Assembly (NCBI RefSeq): GCF_018873765.1
Contig: NC_057925.1
Location: forward strand, 7,017,568-7,081,567
Length of the DNA: 64,000 nt
Source: Telopea speciosissima
Lineage: Eukaryota > Streptophyta > Magnoliopsida > Proteales > Proteaceae
Direction: 5' to 3'
The position numbers and the translations under genes were made by a program. Positions 11,301 to 23,781 of this stretch are shown one piece after another. Under the pieces are notes generated by a model. The model saw only the letters and a program-made list of their open reading frames with translations, was not told where the DNA came from and ran no database searches. Numbering within the stretch: position 1 is the stretch's first letter; the number at the start of each line of letters is the position of its first letter.

Positions 11301-14300
11301 AAAATATCTCATGTCTGCAGCTGAAGAGTCTTTGAATTTTCATATGCTAAGCTTCAAATACGAGTCAGCTCTGTGGCTCTTTTTCCCCTCGTTTTCGATG
11401 TGATGGTCATTTCATCTTTAGTGGTATTGTTCCAATTCTTCCCATATGCTAATCTTCTTGCTTCTGCTTGTTCAATTGCAAATAAGAGGGTTTTAAGTGC
11501 CATAGGTCATTTAGAGATATTAAACACCTAGAAGCTAGAACTGTTGTTTTTCTTTCCATGAAGATACGAACTTTAAGAATTTGATCTATGTGGAGGTTTC
11601 AGGCTCAGGGAGATTGATTCTTGCACTCTATAAGTTTTTTTGGCTTGCATATTTCTATTACTATTGGAGTATATATTTGATAGGATGAATGTATTTTGGT
11701 AATTCTTTGATCTTCTAGGCATGCATTTTTCCCCGATTTGAGCTGGATATCATGAAGCTGACTAATACTAGCGTTTGTTCTCTGCAGGGTTGTGTTTACA
11801 TTTTTGACGCATACAAGGTATACTGGACAGGATGCCTCAAAGGAGTTCATACAGGACAGATGGTTCTACGATTAGTTGAAGCTATTGGTTAGATTCTTAA
11901 AATTCACTTCATGATGCGTTGCTTTTATCATAGCCGTTAGCAGTCCAATTCAACAATTAGATAAAGCACTAGATGGCTAACTGAATACTTTCCTCATTAT
12001 GTGCTGCAAATTTATCCAAAAGGCTCAAGTTTTAAGTTTATCCTTCTACTTGTGGCCTCACTTTTGGGCCTGAAGAAAAGTGCATCAAAGCACATTGACG
12101 TTGGTACGGATAAAAGAGATTGTCCAATAACCCATCTAACAAGCTCAAGATTACATTTTTATGCGAACTGAGAAAGTTAGGGCTAAAAGACTGTCTTTAT
12201 ATTGCATAGTTGTCAAGGCATCACCTAGGCAGGTCTCTTGTTGGTGTCACCTTGACGTCCAGGCCCCCTCCAATGCCTTGGGTCGCCTAGATGCTGTGAC
12301 AATTATGGTATGTTGCATTGATTTAAATAGGGCTTAACAGCCTTACATCTACTCAGCCTAGGAGTCTAAATAACCCCTAGCTGACTTAACTAATCCACAC
12401 TCCTCTCTAAATCGTGGGAGTGTGGTGTGGACCCAAAAAAAGGAAAATTACATATTAGTAGTGGACTCAAGTCACTTAAATTGAACCACTGGTTCAACCA
12501 GGTTGGGCCGGTTCAATTTAAAAACATAAAAACACTAAAAAAAAAACTAAGTATGGATCCACTACTAATACTACTAACACTTCTATTTGGGCAGCTGCTT
12601 CTTATTCTTCTTCTTCTTGCGGATGTAGTGCTTCAGCTTTGCATCAAGATTAATAAGGTTGGAGCTTTGGCACTCTATTCAGACTGGTGTTTGCTAAGGC
12701 TCTAGATTGTCCTTTGGTTTCTGTGGGAACTCCTGAATGTCTGGTTTAGAGTTATTTCATATCTCATTTAAGAGGCATGGGCAACACCCCTTCTCCTTCC
12801 CCCTCCACCGAAAAGAGAAAGGAAAAGACAAAAAGAAAAAAAAAAGTTTCACTCTCTAGTTATCTGCCCCATAGGTTTCCATAAGCTTCAGTTCACATGG
12901 AAAGATCCTATGGACAATGGTACATTTCATTAAAGAGCATAAATTGAGAATCATTGTATGAAAGAGTTCTCTTTTTTCCCCCTATTAGATAACAAAGAAA
13001 TTTATTGGAAACTGTTAAGAATGTCGATTAAAGTTAGTAGTCTGGGGGTGTTTTGGTCTTATTTTTTATCCTAGTTATGTTTCTAGTTTATTTCTTGTAC
13101 TAAGGGCAGTTTGGGTATTTACCCTTGTAACTTAGTTAAGTCTTTATAAATAATACTGCCTCCCCTCACGATTCAATTAATTAGAATTGTGAGGGAGGTT
13201 CCTTTGGCTCTCCCAATTGATCTCTCTTCTTCTCTTCTCCCTCTCCATCTTCTCTCTTCTTCTTCTCTACTGATTGCACTTACAGGTCTGATTTGTTACA
13301 TGGTATCAGAGCATCAATTCTGATCCACGATCTTCCTCCTCCCTCCTGCAGTTTTGAAGGAAATGAGGTTCCTTTGGCTCTCCCAATTGATCTCTCTTCT
13401 TCTTCTCTTCTCCCTCTCCATCTTCTCTCTTCTTCTTCTCTACTGATTGCACTTACAGGTCTGATTTGTTACATGGTATCAGAGCATCAATTCTGATCCA
13501 CGATCTTCCTCCTCCCTCCTGCAGTTTTGAAGGATTTCCTTTGTTCCCTCTTGTTGTGGTCCACAGCAACCATATGCTGCCTTTGTTCCCTCTTGTTGTG
13601 GTCCACAGCAACCATATGCTGCCTTCTATTGACTGAATCCTAGTCGTATTATGATGAAAGACTAGGGTTCCCTGCTATGCTGAAGTTTGGCTGCCTACAA
13701 GGTTGGATGATTGAAGTGCTGTCTACCCTCATCTGAGATCGATCCTCCAAAAACCCTGTGGAAATCGATCTTGTCTCTACTAGGAGTTTATTTCCTCATC
13801 ATTGGCTGCTGATCTAGGCCCACGGATTTATGATTTATATGAAAGGTTTTTCTCCTTCAAGCAAGAAGGAAAATCTCTTGGCGAATACTACAGTTCTTTG
13901 AAGGGCATGTGGAAGGAACTCAATGTGTACCAGCCTATATCTACTGATGCTGCTGTAATTAAAGCTCACGTTCTGAATTTCTTGTTGCTAAATTCCTCTC
14001 TGGGTTAGATTCTGATCTTCAATCAGTCAAAAGCCAATTATTGACTGGTGAGATTGTGAGAAGATCCCATCTATGAATGAAGCTTATTGTCGCCTACAAA
14101 GGGTTGTTTCTCCCTCCACGGCTAAATCTGAGGCTGCTCCTGTCTCTTAAGGATAATTCTGCCCTTTTTACTTCTACTGGAGGGCATAGTCGTGGTGGTG
14201 GTACCTCTTCTCAAGGTGGCCGTGGGGCTGTTTTTGGTAGTCGAGGGGCTGGTTCGAACCCTGCTGGTTCATCTTCTGGTGATGGTAATTCTCGATGGTG

Positions 14301-17300
14301 TTCTCATTGTGGTCGTCCCAACCACATTGTTGAAAAATGCTGGCTGAAACATGACAAACCACAATGGGCTCGAAAGCAGTTTGCCAATGCCGCAGTCTCT
14401 GATGGAGCGGCTGAATCTGTGCATCCTTTCAACACTAATCATGGGTCTTCTACTGATGGTGGTAGTCCTTCTAGTGATCTGGTTTTTCAATTGTTACAAC
14501 GGGTTCAACAACTGGAGGCATCATCTTCTACTCCTACAGCTACTCTTGCCCATTCAGGTACTACTGCATGTTTTGCCTCTTCATCTTCTCCGTGGGTCAT
14601 TGACTCCGGTGCATCTTCTCATATGACTGGAAAGCCTAAATTATTTTCTTCTTTTACTCAATCTACTACTCCATCTCGAATTTCCATTGCCGATGGATCT
14701 TCCATTCCTGTTGCTGGTCATGGGGATATCTCCTTATCCTCTAATTTGTCCTTGACTAATGTTCTTCATGTCCCTAGGCTGCCTCTTAATCTTTTGTCTG
14801 TTAGTCAGTTAACTAAATCTTTAAATTGCTCTACAACCTTTAATCCTTCTCATTGTGTTTTCCAGGATCTTGCAACCAGGAAGGCGATTGGTGGTGGGCA
14901 TGAGAAGGGTGGTCTCTATTATTTTGATTTGGCAACTTCTCCAACAGCGGCTGTTGCTACTTCCTCTGATGTTTCTCAATTACATTGGCACTATCGGCTA
15001 GGACATCCTTCCTTATTCAAGCTGCGGCATCTGGTTCCTAGCTGCAAATCTGTCTCCTGTATCGAGTGTGAAGCTTGTGAGCTTGGCAAGCATCATTGAA
15101 CTGTTTTTCCTTTGAGTCCAGAGTCTAGGAGTACTTCTTTATTTCAGTTCGTCCATTCGGACATTTGGGGTCCATGTAGGGTCAAGAGTCGTTTAGGTTT
15201 TCGTTATTTTGTCAGTTTTATTGATGATCATTCTCAGATGACATGGTTGTACCTCTTTAAGGATAGATCTGAGTTTGTCTCTGTTTTCAAACAATTTTAT
15301 AATGAAATTCGTATTCAATTTGGTGTTCCTTTGAAAATTTTACGTACTGATAACGCCCTGGAAATTGTTCAACATGAGATTTTTTCCTTTTGTTCTGACA
15401 ATGGCATTCTTCATCAAACTAGTAGCTCTTATACACCACAACAAAATGGTGTGGCGGAGCGCAAAAACCGTCATTTGTTAGACATTACTAGATCTTTGAT
15501 GTTTCATATGAATGTTCCTAAACTCTATTGGGCTGATGCAGTGTTCACTGCTTGCTTTTTTATTAATCGTATGCCTTCATCGGTTCTTAATGATCAAATT
15601 CCCTTTAATGTTGTTTTTTCGGAGCGGGCTGTTTTCTTGCTTCTCACTCTTGTTTTTGGGTGCTAATGTTTTGTTCATATTCTTTGCCCTGGCCTTGATA
15701 AATTGTCTCTTAGGGCTATCAAGTGTCTGTTTCTTGGTTATTCTCGTACCCAGAAGGGGTATCGGTGTTTTGATCCGGTTTCTCGCCAACAATTTGTTTC
15801 CGCTAATGTAACCTTCTTCGAAAATACCCCTTATTTTGCTGGTTCTCCCAATGATGTTGATCTTACTGTTGATACTGGTGTTGTTGGTCCAGTTGATACT
15901 ACTATTCCTCCTCTCCCGTTAGTTGCCAATCCTGGTTCTATTGGTTCCGAGCCTCTGCAGGTCTATCACCGACGTACCCAACAACAGCCGCCGCCTGTGC
16001 CACCTCAAAATATTGTTGCTGCCCCTCTACTACCACCAGCTGAGTCCTTACCTGCAGATCTCCCTTTAGATGATGATGACCGTCCTATTGCTTTGCGCAA
16101 AGGTACTCGTACTTGCACTCAAAATAGTTCTCTTTACCCGTTGGCAAACTATGTCTCTGTTGCTCATCTCTCCACTCCTTATCGTGCTTTTGCTACTACG
16201 TTACACTCTACTTTTGTTCCCACCTCTTATACACTTACCTTCTCTCACCCAGGGTGGAAACATGCTATGGATTTGGAGATGGATGCCTTGATCTCTCGTA
16301 AGACTTGATCATTAGTGGATCTACCACCTGGTAAAGATCTTGTTAAGTATCGTTGGGTGCATACAGTTAAGTACAATCCAGATGGAACTGTGGAACGGCT
16401 TAAGGCCCATTTGGTTGCGAAAGGGTTTACACAGACCTATGGGGTCGACTATTTTGAGACCTTCTCTCCTATTGCGTGGTTGAATTCTGTTCGTATAATT
16501 CTTTCCTTGGCCGTCAACCTTGATTGGCCTCTATTTCAGATGGATGTAAAGAACGCCTTCTTATATGGTGACCTTCAGGAGGAGGTCTATATGGAGCAAC
16601 CTCTTGGGTATGTTGCTCAGGGGGAGGATAGTATTAGGGTTTGTCGCCTTTATAAGGCAATTTATGGACTGAAACAGTCTCCCCGTGCATGGTTTGACAA
16701 ATTCAACAGTGTTGTGGCTAGTTATGGGTTTTCTCAGTGCTATTCTGATCACTCTATCTTTGTTAGACATCAGGGATCTAACGTGGTCGTTCTTGCAATC
16801 TATGTTGATGACATTATTGTTACTGGTAATGATGCTTCTGGAATTGCACAGGTGAAGACTTATTTACATGATAATTTCCAGATCAAGGACTTAGGTAACC
16901 TCAGGTACTTCCTTGGCATTGAGGTTATTCGCTGCTCTCGAGGTCTTAGCCTGTCTCAGAGAAAGTATGTTCTTGATTTACTTGATGAGACAGGAATGTT
17001 AGGTTGTAAACCTATTGATACTCCTATGGATCCCCGCATCAAGTTTGGTGCTTCTGATGACAAAGAGTTTGGTGACATACATCAGTATCGATGCCTGGTT
17101 GGTAAACTTATTTATCTCACAGTTACTCATCCTGATATCTCCTTTGTTGTGGGGGTTGTTAGTCAGTTCATGCAGATTCCTAAGCAAGTATATTAGGATG
17201 CTGCTTGTCGCATTCTAAGGTACCTCAAGGGTGCTCCTGGTAAAGGATTAGTGTATTGTCGTCGTGGTCATACCAACGTGGTTGGGTTCTCTGATGCGGA

Positions 17301-20300
17301 TTGGGCTGTTTCTGATGGCGATAGAAGATCGACTACAGGTTATTGTACCTTCTTTGGAGGAAATTTGGTTACTTGGAAGAGCAAGAAACAAACGATTGTA
17401 GCTCGTTCCAGTCCTGAGGCTGAATACAGAGCCATGGCTCATACAGTTGCAGAGTTTATGTGGATTCGTTCGTTCCTTATTGAGCTTGGGTATTCCAGTG
17501 ATCAGCCCATGGAGATGTACTGTGATAACCAAGCTGCTATTTACATTGCCAACAACCCTGTTTTTCATGAACGGACCAAACACATTGAAGTTGACTGTCA
17601 TTTTGTTCGGGATGCTGTTCAAAAGAAACTGATGGTCTCTCCTTTTGTTCGTTCACAGTTTCAGCTTGGAGATATGTTTACGAAGGCCTTGTTTCGACCT
17701 CAGTTCTTGGATGGTTGTTCCAAATTGGTTCTTGGTGATGTCTACGCTCCAGCTTGAGGGGGAGTGTTAAGAATGTCGATTGAAGTTAGTAGTCTGGGGG
17801 TGTTTTGGTCTTACTTTTTATCCTAGTTATGTTTCTAGTTTATTTCTTGTACTAAGGGCAGTTTGGGTATTTACCCTTGTAACTTAGTTAAGTCTTTATA
17901 AATAATACTGCCTCCCCTCACGATTCAATTAATTAGAATCGTGAGGGAGGTTCTGTTGGCTCTCCCAATCGATCTCTCTCCATCTTCTCTTCTCCCTCTC
18001 CATCTTCTCTCTTCTTCTTCTCTACTGATTGCACTTACAGGTTTGATTTGTTACAGAAACAAACAGCAAGAGTGCAACAGCGACCCAAAGGGACAAAGCC
18101 CACCCTCAAAGTGTTAAGAGTCTATGTAATAAGGGTATTTTAGGAACTAGTTCAATGTCTAGTTGTCTTATATTGTAATTTCTCTTTTTTACCTTTTACC
18201 TCCCTAGGGAGGTGTATGTAATTCCTTTCATCTTATTAGTGAAGTAATATAGGTGTGGTAGAGTTAATTCTCTAACACATAACATTGCAGCAGCATCTCT
18301 CTTCTCCTTTTCTTCTTCTTCTCCAACCTTCTACTTTCATCTTTTTCCTTGTTTTCTTACATTCTTTAACTTCCAACTTGGTATCAGAGCGCACTTTGTC
18401 GGTTTGAGAGTCGTCCTACAAGCTCTTCACCTCCTTTCCCTCTCTTAGGAACCTTAGGTTACAAAGGGGTTCCAAGGTAGGGGCTGCTATGTGAAAACAT
18501 TGAAGAAATCATGTCATATCCCTTGATGAAGGCTATAGAAGCACCAAGATAGGTCTGCATGTGAAGACTTGGCTGTTGGAAGCTCAAATCAAAGGACAGC
18601 CCAGATTACTGTTCCGTGGACAGTAACCCGAGAAAACACTGTTCCTTGAACAGTACCCAGATTTCTGAAACAGCCCTTATTCTCCCTCATCTTGGCTTTG
18701 TTGAAGCTTGGACCTGGCCCATTGGAGTCGCCCTTGGGTCCCCTTTCAAGTCCCCAAAACCTTGGTTGTAAAGGAGGGAAGCCCAAGGTTTGCAACTCAT
18801 TTTTGTGCTGCTGCTATAGTTCGTCCGCTACAGTAACCCGAGAATCTGTCCCTTTATTCTTGTTTTTCTCTCATCTGACCTCAGCTGGAGATGGGACCAG
18901 CTTCATTTGAGTCGCCCAAGGGTCATCTCAGCTGGTGATTTCTACCCTTGTTTTCTGCAACTCCTTTTTTTGTTTGAACAATTCTGCCACCAGACTGGCT
19001 CGTTGGCCTGCTGTTGCAGCTTTTGTTCTCTTCAACCTGGAGCTTGTTAGGGCAATGGATTGGTACCTTTCAGGTCACCTAAGGGTCCTTGAATAGTGGT
19101 ATAAATGTGGAGTTTGGAAACTGCCTGATCTGGTTGCAGTAACTCAAACCGCCTCTTTGAGCCTTTTTGGCATCTCACAAGAACTTCTGATCTATAGGCT
19201 CCCATTTGGCCTAGTTGGTTGGTAATGATTGATGATTCCATCTTGTAATACATGCTAGAAGCGATTTACAGTGGAAATATTACTGTTATGGATGTTTTTT
19301 GTAATTGTTTCTATGAAGTTTCTTTTTGGCGAAGTCCTACTTGGGAAGAATAGTCTAGGTTTGGCTAGAGAGTGTACTCCCCATTTGGTTTGGGTAACAT
19401 CCCCACTTTCTACATGAGTTCCTACATTATGTCATGTGAATTAACCTAGAGGGGGGTGAATAGGTTAATACTAGTGGAATATACCTCTTTTTTTATTTCT
19501 TATAATAATGCATGAATTTATGCAATGATATGCGGGAAATAAAATTTAAACAATTCACAAGACAATGTATAAGTAAGAGAAGAGATAGAGAATTTTATAG
19601 TGGTTCAACTCCAAGAGTCTACATCCACTCCTCTTAACCTTGAGAGAATTCCACAGTGTTTCCCTTTCAGTACAATAGGTGGGGAAATAATCACCTTTAC
19701 AAATCTTTTTAATGGATAAGTGGATCCTTACTCTTTTAAGGATAAAAGAATCCTTGCATTACCTAATTACAGTCTAGGGTAATGCAAAACACTGCTCCAA
19801 TCTAGAGTTCTACAAACTCAAGAACAAAGCAAAATAATTACAATTATAGAGACAAAAGATTACCTAGGCAAGAAGTGTGACGAATACTCCTTGCAAGTGG
19901 ATGAAATGATATAAGATGAATGCACGATGCAAGCCTCTTTGAAAACTTCTCTTGATGATGTTAACTTGAGGGAGTAAGGAGACTTGAATGCTTGAGTTAA
20001 TGTTTGATGGAGACTTGACAATTGATCACTTGACTCAAGAACAATAAATGCCTTTGGAATTGACTTTTCTCTTACTCATAAAGTTCTCTTTTGGACTGTA
20101 GTGCATTGCCAGAAAGTTTGATGGGTCTGTATTTATAGGCATCAATAAATGCACATTTGAACATGTGATAAAATTCTCTAACGGCTATATTTTGACCTTT
20201 ACTGGTCGACCAGTGGCATATGACGATTGACCGCCAAAATATGACCATTAAAAAACTAGCCGTTGACGGCAGCAACTGTCAATCTTTCTGTTATGGCCGG

Positions 20301-23300
20301 TCGATATGTTATAAAAAATTCCTGTTTTATCGGTCAACCGTCAGGTTCTCTGTCTTGATTTTTTGACAGACTTGACTTTGGGATCTTTTTGTAACATGTC
20401 CAATCTTAATTTAGGGCCTTTTTAGGAATGATTAAGTACCTCCTAGGTCTCTAAGATGTACGTATACTCATGATGTATGAATGCAAGTTACATTATGCAA
20501 TTGTGTTCTATTCTAGCCTATGTGTACTTGATCATCTTCAAGACTTCACTCTTGAATCTTGAGCTTGAACTTTTGATGAATTCTTGAACTTGATCTTGAC
20601 TGACTTTGATTTTCCAATCTGATAATCTTATGGCAAGCTACACACAAGCCCCATCTTAAGATGAGGAGTTAGGTTCACTCAATTTGTTTGTTATTGTTAC
20701 ATATGTTAAGAGATATGTAACAGTTATCATCAAAACACACTTGAATGTGAGTTAGGAGAGTGAGGTTCCATTTTCTCAACGTTAGCTTTGGAAATTGTGA
20801 CTTGTGTCTAGAGACACAGCCTACTCTTTATTTAAAATAATAAGATATGAAGTAAAAAGACATTAAAGCCCCTAGGGCAACACAAGATAAAACCCTATGG
20901 ACAATTATACCCTTGAACCCCATATTACAACACTCAACATGTCAGAGGTTGGAGGAAGAGGTCAAGGGCCACCCCGAGGGAATGACAGGGATAGATTCAG
21001 CTGTAATCATTGTGGGAAATCTGGGCACACTAGAGAGAGATGTTGGATGCTTTATGGCTGTCCCCCTGGTATGCATGGCAGTAGGAGAGGGGGAGCCATA
21101 GCACACACTATGATGACTGAGGTTGAACCTATGGGATATCTATCTGGACTATAGACAAACACCAGTCTCTCACTCAGGATGATATTGCAGCGTTTCGCAG
21201 GGTTATGTCATATCTGGATAGCTCTTCTTTTACACCTACAATACAAGATTCTTCAGCTTCCACCTTACAGGCCTCTACATCTGCTTCTTCCACTGCCTCT
21301 TCGTGGGTCATTAACTCTGGAGCCACTGACCATATGATCGACATATCTCAGTGTTATGACTCCTACTCTATCTCTTCCTTTCTCTCATCTTAACTATCTT
21401 GTAAATAGTTTTTTCCTCCTTCTTTAGTGTTTAGGTTGGTATAAAGATCCTCATATTTCTTCACCCTAGCCAACCCCACAATCTTCCTAGCTTTGTTTTG
21501 GGCATCAGAATGCCTCTTTTTATCCTCTATTTCTTTAGTCCTTTGCCATGTCTTAAAACAAACTTTTTTGGTCTTAATGGCTGCTTGGACCTCAACATTC
21601 CACCATCAAGTCTCCCTAAGGGCCTAACGACTACCCTTCGCTTCCCCTAGCACATCTTTGGCATCTCGTTCCACATCGCATTGGTGTCTCCTTCAAAATC
21701 CCACTTTCCTTGTTCGACCATATTATCATTAAATGTCTTCAGGACTCCCCTTTTAATCTCCACCACCTTATCTTAGGGTACATAGGATCCCTCCTCTTGC
21801 GCTTCTGTGCACTGAGGCACACATCTAGGACCACCAGTCTATGTTGGGTGGTTAGGCTTGGTTAGGCTCTCCCCAGGGATAACCTTATAGTCCTTACACA
21901 CCATCTTGTCTGCCCTTCTCATTAGGAAGAAGTCTATAGATCACATGGTTTTTGCTTGTTTTGCATGTTTTTTTTAAAGACCTTTGTATGGTCTTTGCTT
22001 GTTTTGGGTTTTGTTAGGACCGATTCTCATACCTTGTATATTTCTTCTCCTTACCAATAAGGGAAGTACGGAGGTCTTCCCCCTCCCCAAAGAAAAAAGA
22101 AAAAAAAAAGAAAGTAAAGAATAAAACGGAAGTCTAATCACATCTTGTTACTTTGGATGAAAATATTCCATGAAATAGTAAGTTCATAGTCTACAATTAT
22201 TTAAATACATAAATCTACTGAGAATATTTTTATATCTGTGCGTTTGTTTTCCGCATAGAAGGCATTCTACTTCCTGCTGGGTGCAGAATTCATCTTTGCT
22301 GTTTGGTTATGGAATAACCCTCTAACTCATTCAACCCTAAAGGGACAAAAGTTTGAGGAATCCCATGTTCTATTGCATATGATATTTCTGCTTCATATTA
22401 CAGATTAAAGAGGCAATCTCATCTTAATGCAGATGTTTATCTTGCTGGTACTGTCATGTTAATATTTGGTATGGGCTTGTATGGACTATTTATCAGTAAT
22501 GAGCCTCCTGGTGTATCCTCCAAAAATGATCGTGTTTCCAAGGGATCTTCCTTGTTTGGGATGTTCGCATTGAAGGTAGGTAACATTCATTTGAACTGAA
22601 CTCCAAGTATGTATGGTGTTTAGATGAACCAACATCTCCTTTCCTTTATTATTGGTACTTGATGTTGAACTTTCTCTTAAATACACTTATCAGGGTGAGG
22701 CTCTTGTTACATTGCAATTAATAAATTAGATTACAGCAAATTCTATCACTAAAGATGTCGCTTAGCATTTACATCATCATAATTTGCAGGAATTTGACCG
22801 TTAATGATGTGTCAAACACTGGATTCATCTTATACTTCAATCAACTAATTTTTATGCATTGAAAGAAGTTAAGGATATTAGATTCATATGAATCATTGAT
22901 AAATGCCCCTTATAGACTGGACTTTGGCCTGCCAACCCATCCATTAATACCAATTATTTTCCTGGCCACCTCAATCGGGCATAATTTACTAGTGAGACTG
23001 AGTGGACACATAGGATTTTTTTTTTAGAAATATACAGTTTGAAACATTAACCTTTTTCTCTTGTGATTTTTTGATCTGGTTCTTTTTTGCCAGACATGTT
23101 TTAGCTGTTGAAAGAAAAAAAATGGGGATATCCCATCAAAGGGATACCCACTAATTTGTAGGTTCAAATCATTGTGTTGGTAGTCAACATGTTGAAATCT
23201 GATTTAGGATAATAAGCAAAAGTCCTTTTCTTACCATGAGTGTAAATACACGAGTTTTAGAATTAGATATGCATCTATAATTTAATTGGCATGCTGTGGG

Positions 23301-23781
23301 GCTGACTCAGAAAGTCAGAATCTGTTATCAGTCCATATATAACTAAAAACCTGAACATGGCTTGGCAGGATTTTGAATGATATACCTGCAACTATTCTAT
23401 GTTGTTGACAAATATGGAATTCTTAAATCTCACTAAAACTAAATTATGGTCTGGGGTGTACCTACCGCTCAGCTTATTGATGTTCACTGCTACCATGAGT
23501 TCATGGGTTCAAACCAAGCTTAATGCCAAGAACATAAAAACTTGATTATGATTCTTGCTATTGGTCTGTAGGAGAGACCAAAATGGATGAAAATCAGCTC
23601 ACTGGATGAATTGAAGACAAAGGTGGGACACGTTATTGTCATGATTCTTCTCGTAAAGATGTTTGAAAAGAGCAAGATGGTGACAATAGCTACTGGATTG
23701 GATCTTCTAAGTTACTCTGTATGTATTTTCTTGTCATCTGCTTCATTGTACATTCTTCATAACCTCCGCAAGTCAGAATAA
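8333..23781 (+). CDS. UPF0114-family organelle membrane protein, five exons
   Basis: The product belongs to the UPF0114 (YqhA-like) family of integral membrane proteins, whose biochemical role is not established; plant members carry an N-terminal targeting region. Exons inferred from reading frame and GT-AG sites are 8333-8650, 9622-9699, 11788-11887, 22433-22575 and 23572-23781, together 849 nt or 282 residues. Every junction keeps frame. Exon 1 gives a Ser/Thr/Pro-rich, acid-poor leader typical of a plastid transit peptide, ending PVVRFVHLAESSIEK. Exons 2-5 give the conserved core: AIFDFRFLALLAVGGSLAGS (helix 1), GQMVLRLVEAIDVYLAG with MLIFGMGLYGLFIS (helix 2), SSLFGMFALKERPKWMKISS, TKVGHVIVMILLVKMF (helix 3) and ATGLDLLSYSVCIFLSSASL (helix 4). 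From memory this matches an Arabidopsis UPF0114 protein closely in sequence and length. Intron 3 (11888-22432) is swollen by transposons. Start and targeting are inferred. Confidence 0.9.
9153..9305 (+). mobile_element. Au-type SINE in intron 1
   Basis: A short tRNA-derived retroposon. The box B-like stretch GGTTGTGGGTTCAA is followed by the family's typical body (GGAAACAGCCTCTCCTG, AGGCTGCGTACAT, GTGCACTGGGAT) and a short T-rich tail. It is flanked by the direct repeat TATTAATTC at 9144-9152 and 9306-9314, the target duplication. It lies in intron 1 of the UPF0114 gene in sense orientation. Confidence 0.88.
10179..10376. repeat. imperfect tandem duplication, period 119 bp
   Basis: A roughly 80-bp segment beginning TGCTTGTATTGGGGCTATTA occurs at 10179 and again at 10298 with one or two differences. 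It is a recent local duplication inside intron 2 of the UPF0114 gene. Confidence 0.85.
10782..10941. mobile_element. hAT-like MITE, GC-rich, with 8-bp target duplication
   Basis: The ends are inverted (CATAGTTATCAAGGC against CATAGTAATCAAGGC, read inward) and flanked by CATTAGCT at 10774-10781 and 10942-10949. The interior is unusually rich in GCCATGGCG-like motifs for this AT-rich intron. An 8-bp duplication suits the hAT superfamily. It shares its terminal motif with the elements at 12205 and 26311. Confidence 0.78.
12205..12307. mobile_element. degenerate hAT-like MITE of the same family
   Basis: It begins CATAGTTGTCAAGGC and ends with the inverted form (TGACAATTATG), with GC-rich CCTAGGC-type interior. 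The candidate target duplication (TTATATTG / GTATGTTG) matches at six of eight bases, as expected for an older copy. Confidence 0.62.
13013..13300 (+). repeat. Copia-1 5' LTR
   Basis: It starts TGTTAAGAATG and ends TTGTTACA, directly before the primer-binding site TGGTATCAGAGC at 13301-13312. A TATA-like stretch (CTTTATAAATAA) lies near 13142. Confidence 0.92.
13195..13622 (+). repeat. tandem duplications at the LTR/leader junction of Copia-1
   Basis: The last part of the 5' LTR plus primer-binding site and leader (170 bp) is repeated directly: 13195 onward recurs at 13365 onward, so a second primer-binding-site copy lies near 13471. Just beyond, a 42-bp unit (13539-13580) is repeated at 13581-13622. 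Such duplications are common slips during reverse transcription. Confidence 0.88.
17765..18055 (+). repeat. Copia-1 3' LTR
   Basis: It begins after the purine tract (GAGGGGGAG) with TGTTAAGAATG and ends TTGTTACA, followed by the GAAAC target duplication. It is about 97% identical to the 5' LTR by eye, with one small length difference. Confidence 0.92.
18112..21395 (+). mobile_element. decayed second Ty1/copia element (Copia-2), 5' part only
   Basis: A single LTR of about 264 bp (18112-18375, TGTTAAGAG...TTCCA) is followed two bases later by a TGGTATCAGAGC primer-binding site at 18379-18390. Downstream, after a 1.35-kb insertion, come a gag zinc knuckle (CNHCGKSGHTRERC, about 21.0 kb) and a protease-like motif (SSWVINSGATDHM, about 21.3 kb). 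Nothing recognisable of integrase or reverse transcriptase remains. It is a truncated fossil, clearly older than Copia-1, lying about 50 bp beyond it in the same intron. Confidence 0.75.
19430..20779. mobile_element. non-coding LTR-like insertion within Copia-2
   Basis: It starts TGTCATGTGAATTAACCTAG, a start I associate with a widespread plant LTR-type repeat, and ends near CATTTTCTCA. It separates the Copia-2 leader from its gag relic. The flanks CATTA and CGTTA could be a diverged 5-bp target duplication. No coding sequence is seen, so it may be a solo LTR. The right boundary is uncertain by a few bases. Confidence 0.5.
21396..22114 (-). mobile_element. LINE (L1-type) fragment
   Basis: Minus-strand translation shows the end of an L1-type endonuclease and the following linker: SIDFFLMRRADKMVCKDYKV, then TQHRLVVLDVCLSAQKRKR, then LNTKEGGKNYLQDS nearer the low-coordinate end. 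Several frame changes are needed, so it is dead. From about 21.96 kb on, the sequence reads instead like the plus-strand 3' end of a LINE (CCTTGTATATTTCTTC..., then an A-rich tail at 22087-22114). An inverted 5' part joined to a sense 3' end would fit twin priming, but two separate fragments are also possible. It lies in intron 3 of the UPF0114 gene. Confidence 0.7.

Larger units (their letters stand above)
13013..18055 (+). mobile_element. Ty1/copia LTR retrotransposon (Copia-1) in intron 3
   Basis: A nearly full-length element of about 5.0 kb in sense orientation with the host gene. Both LTRs are present (288 and 291 bp, TGTTAAG...TTACA), flanked by the 5-bp target duplication GAAAC at 13008-13012 and 18056-18060. 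Parts in order: primer-binding site TGGTATCAGAGC right after the 5' LTR (initiator tRNA-Met type); gag region from about 13.8 kb with a zinc knuckle near 14.3 kb (CSHCGRPNHIVEKC); protease (WVIDSGASSHMT) near 14.6 kb; integrase about 15.0-15.9 kb; reverse transcriptase about 16.3-17.2 kb with YVDDI; RNase H about 17.25-17.75 kb; then a purine tract. This order (integrase before reverse transcriptase) defines Ty1/copia. It is a fossil with roughly half a dozen breaks. The LTRs differ at about 8 of 288 sites, implying an age of order one to a few million years under usual plant rates. Confidence 0.93.
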
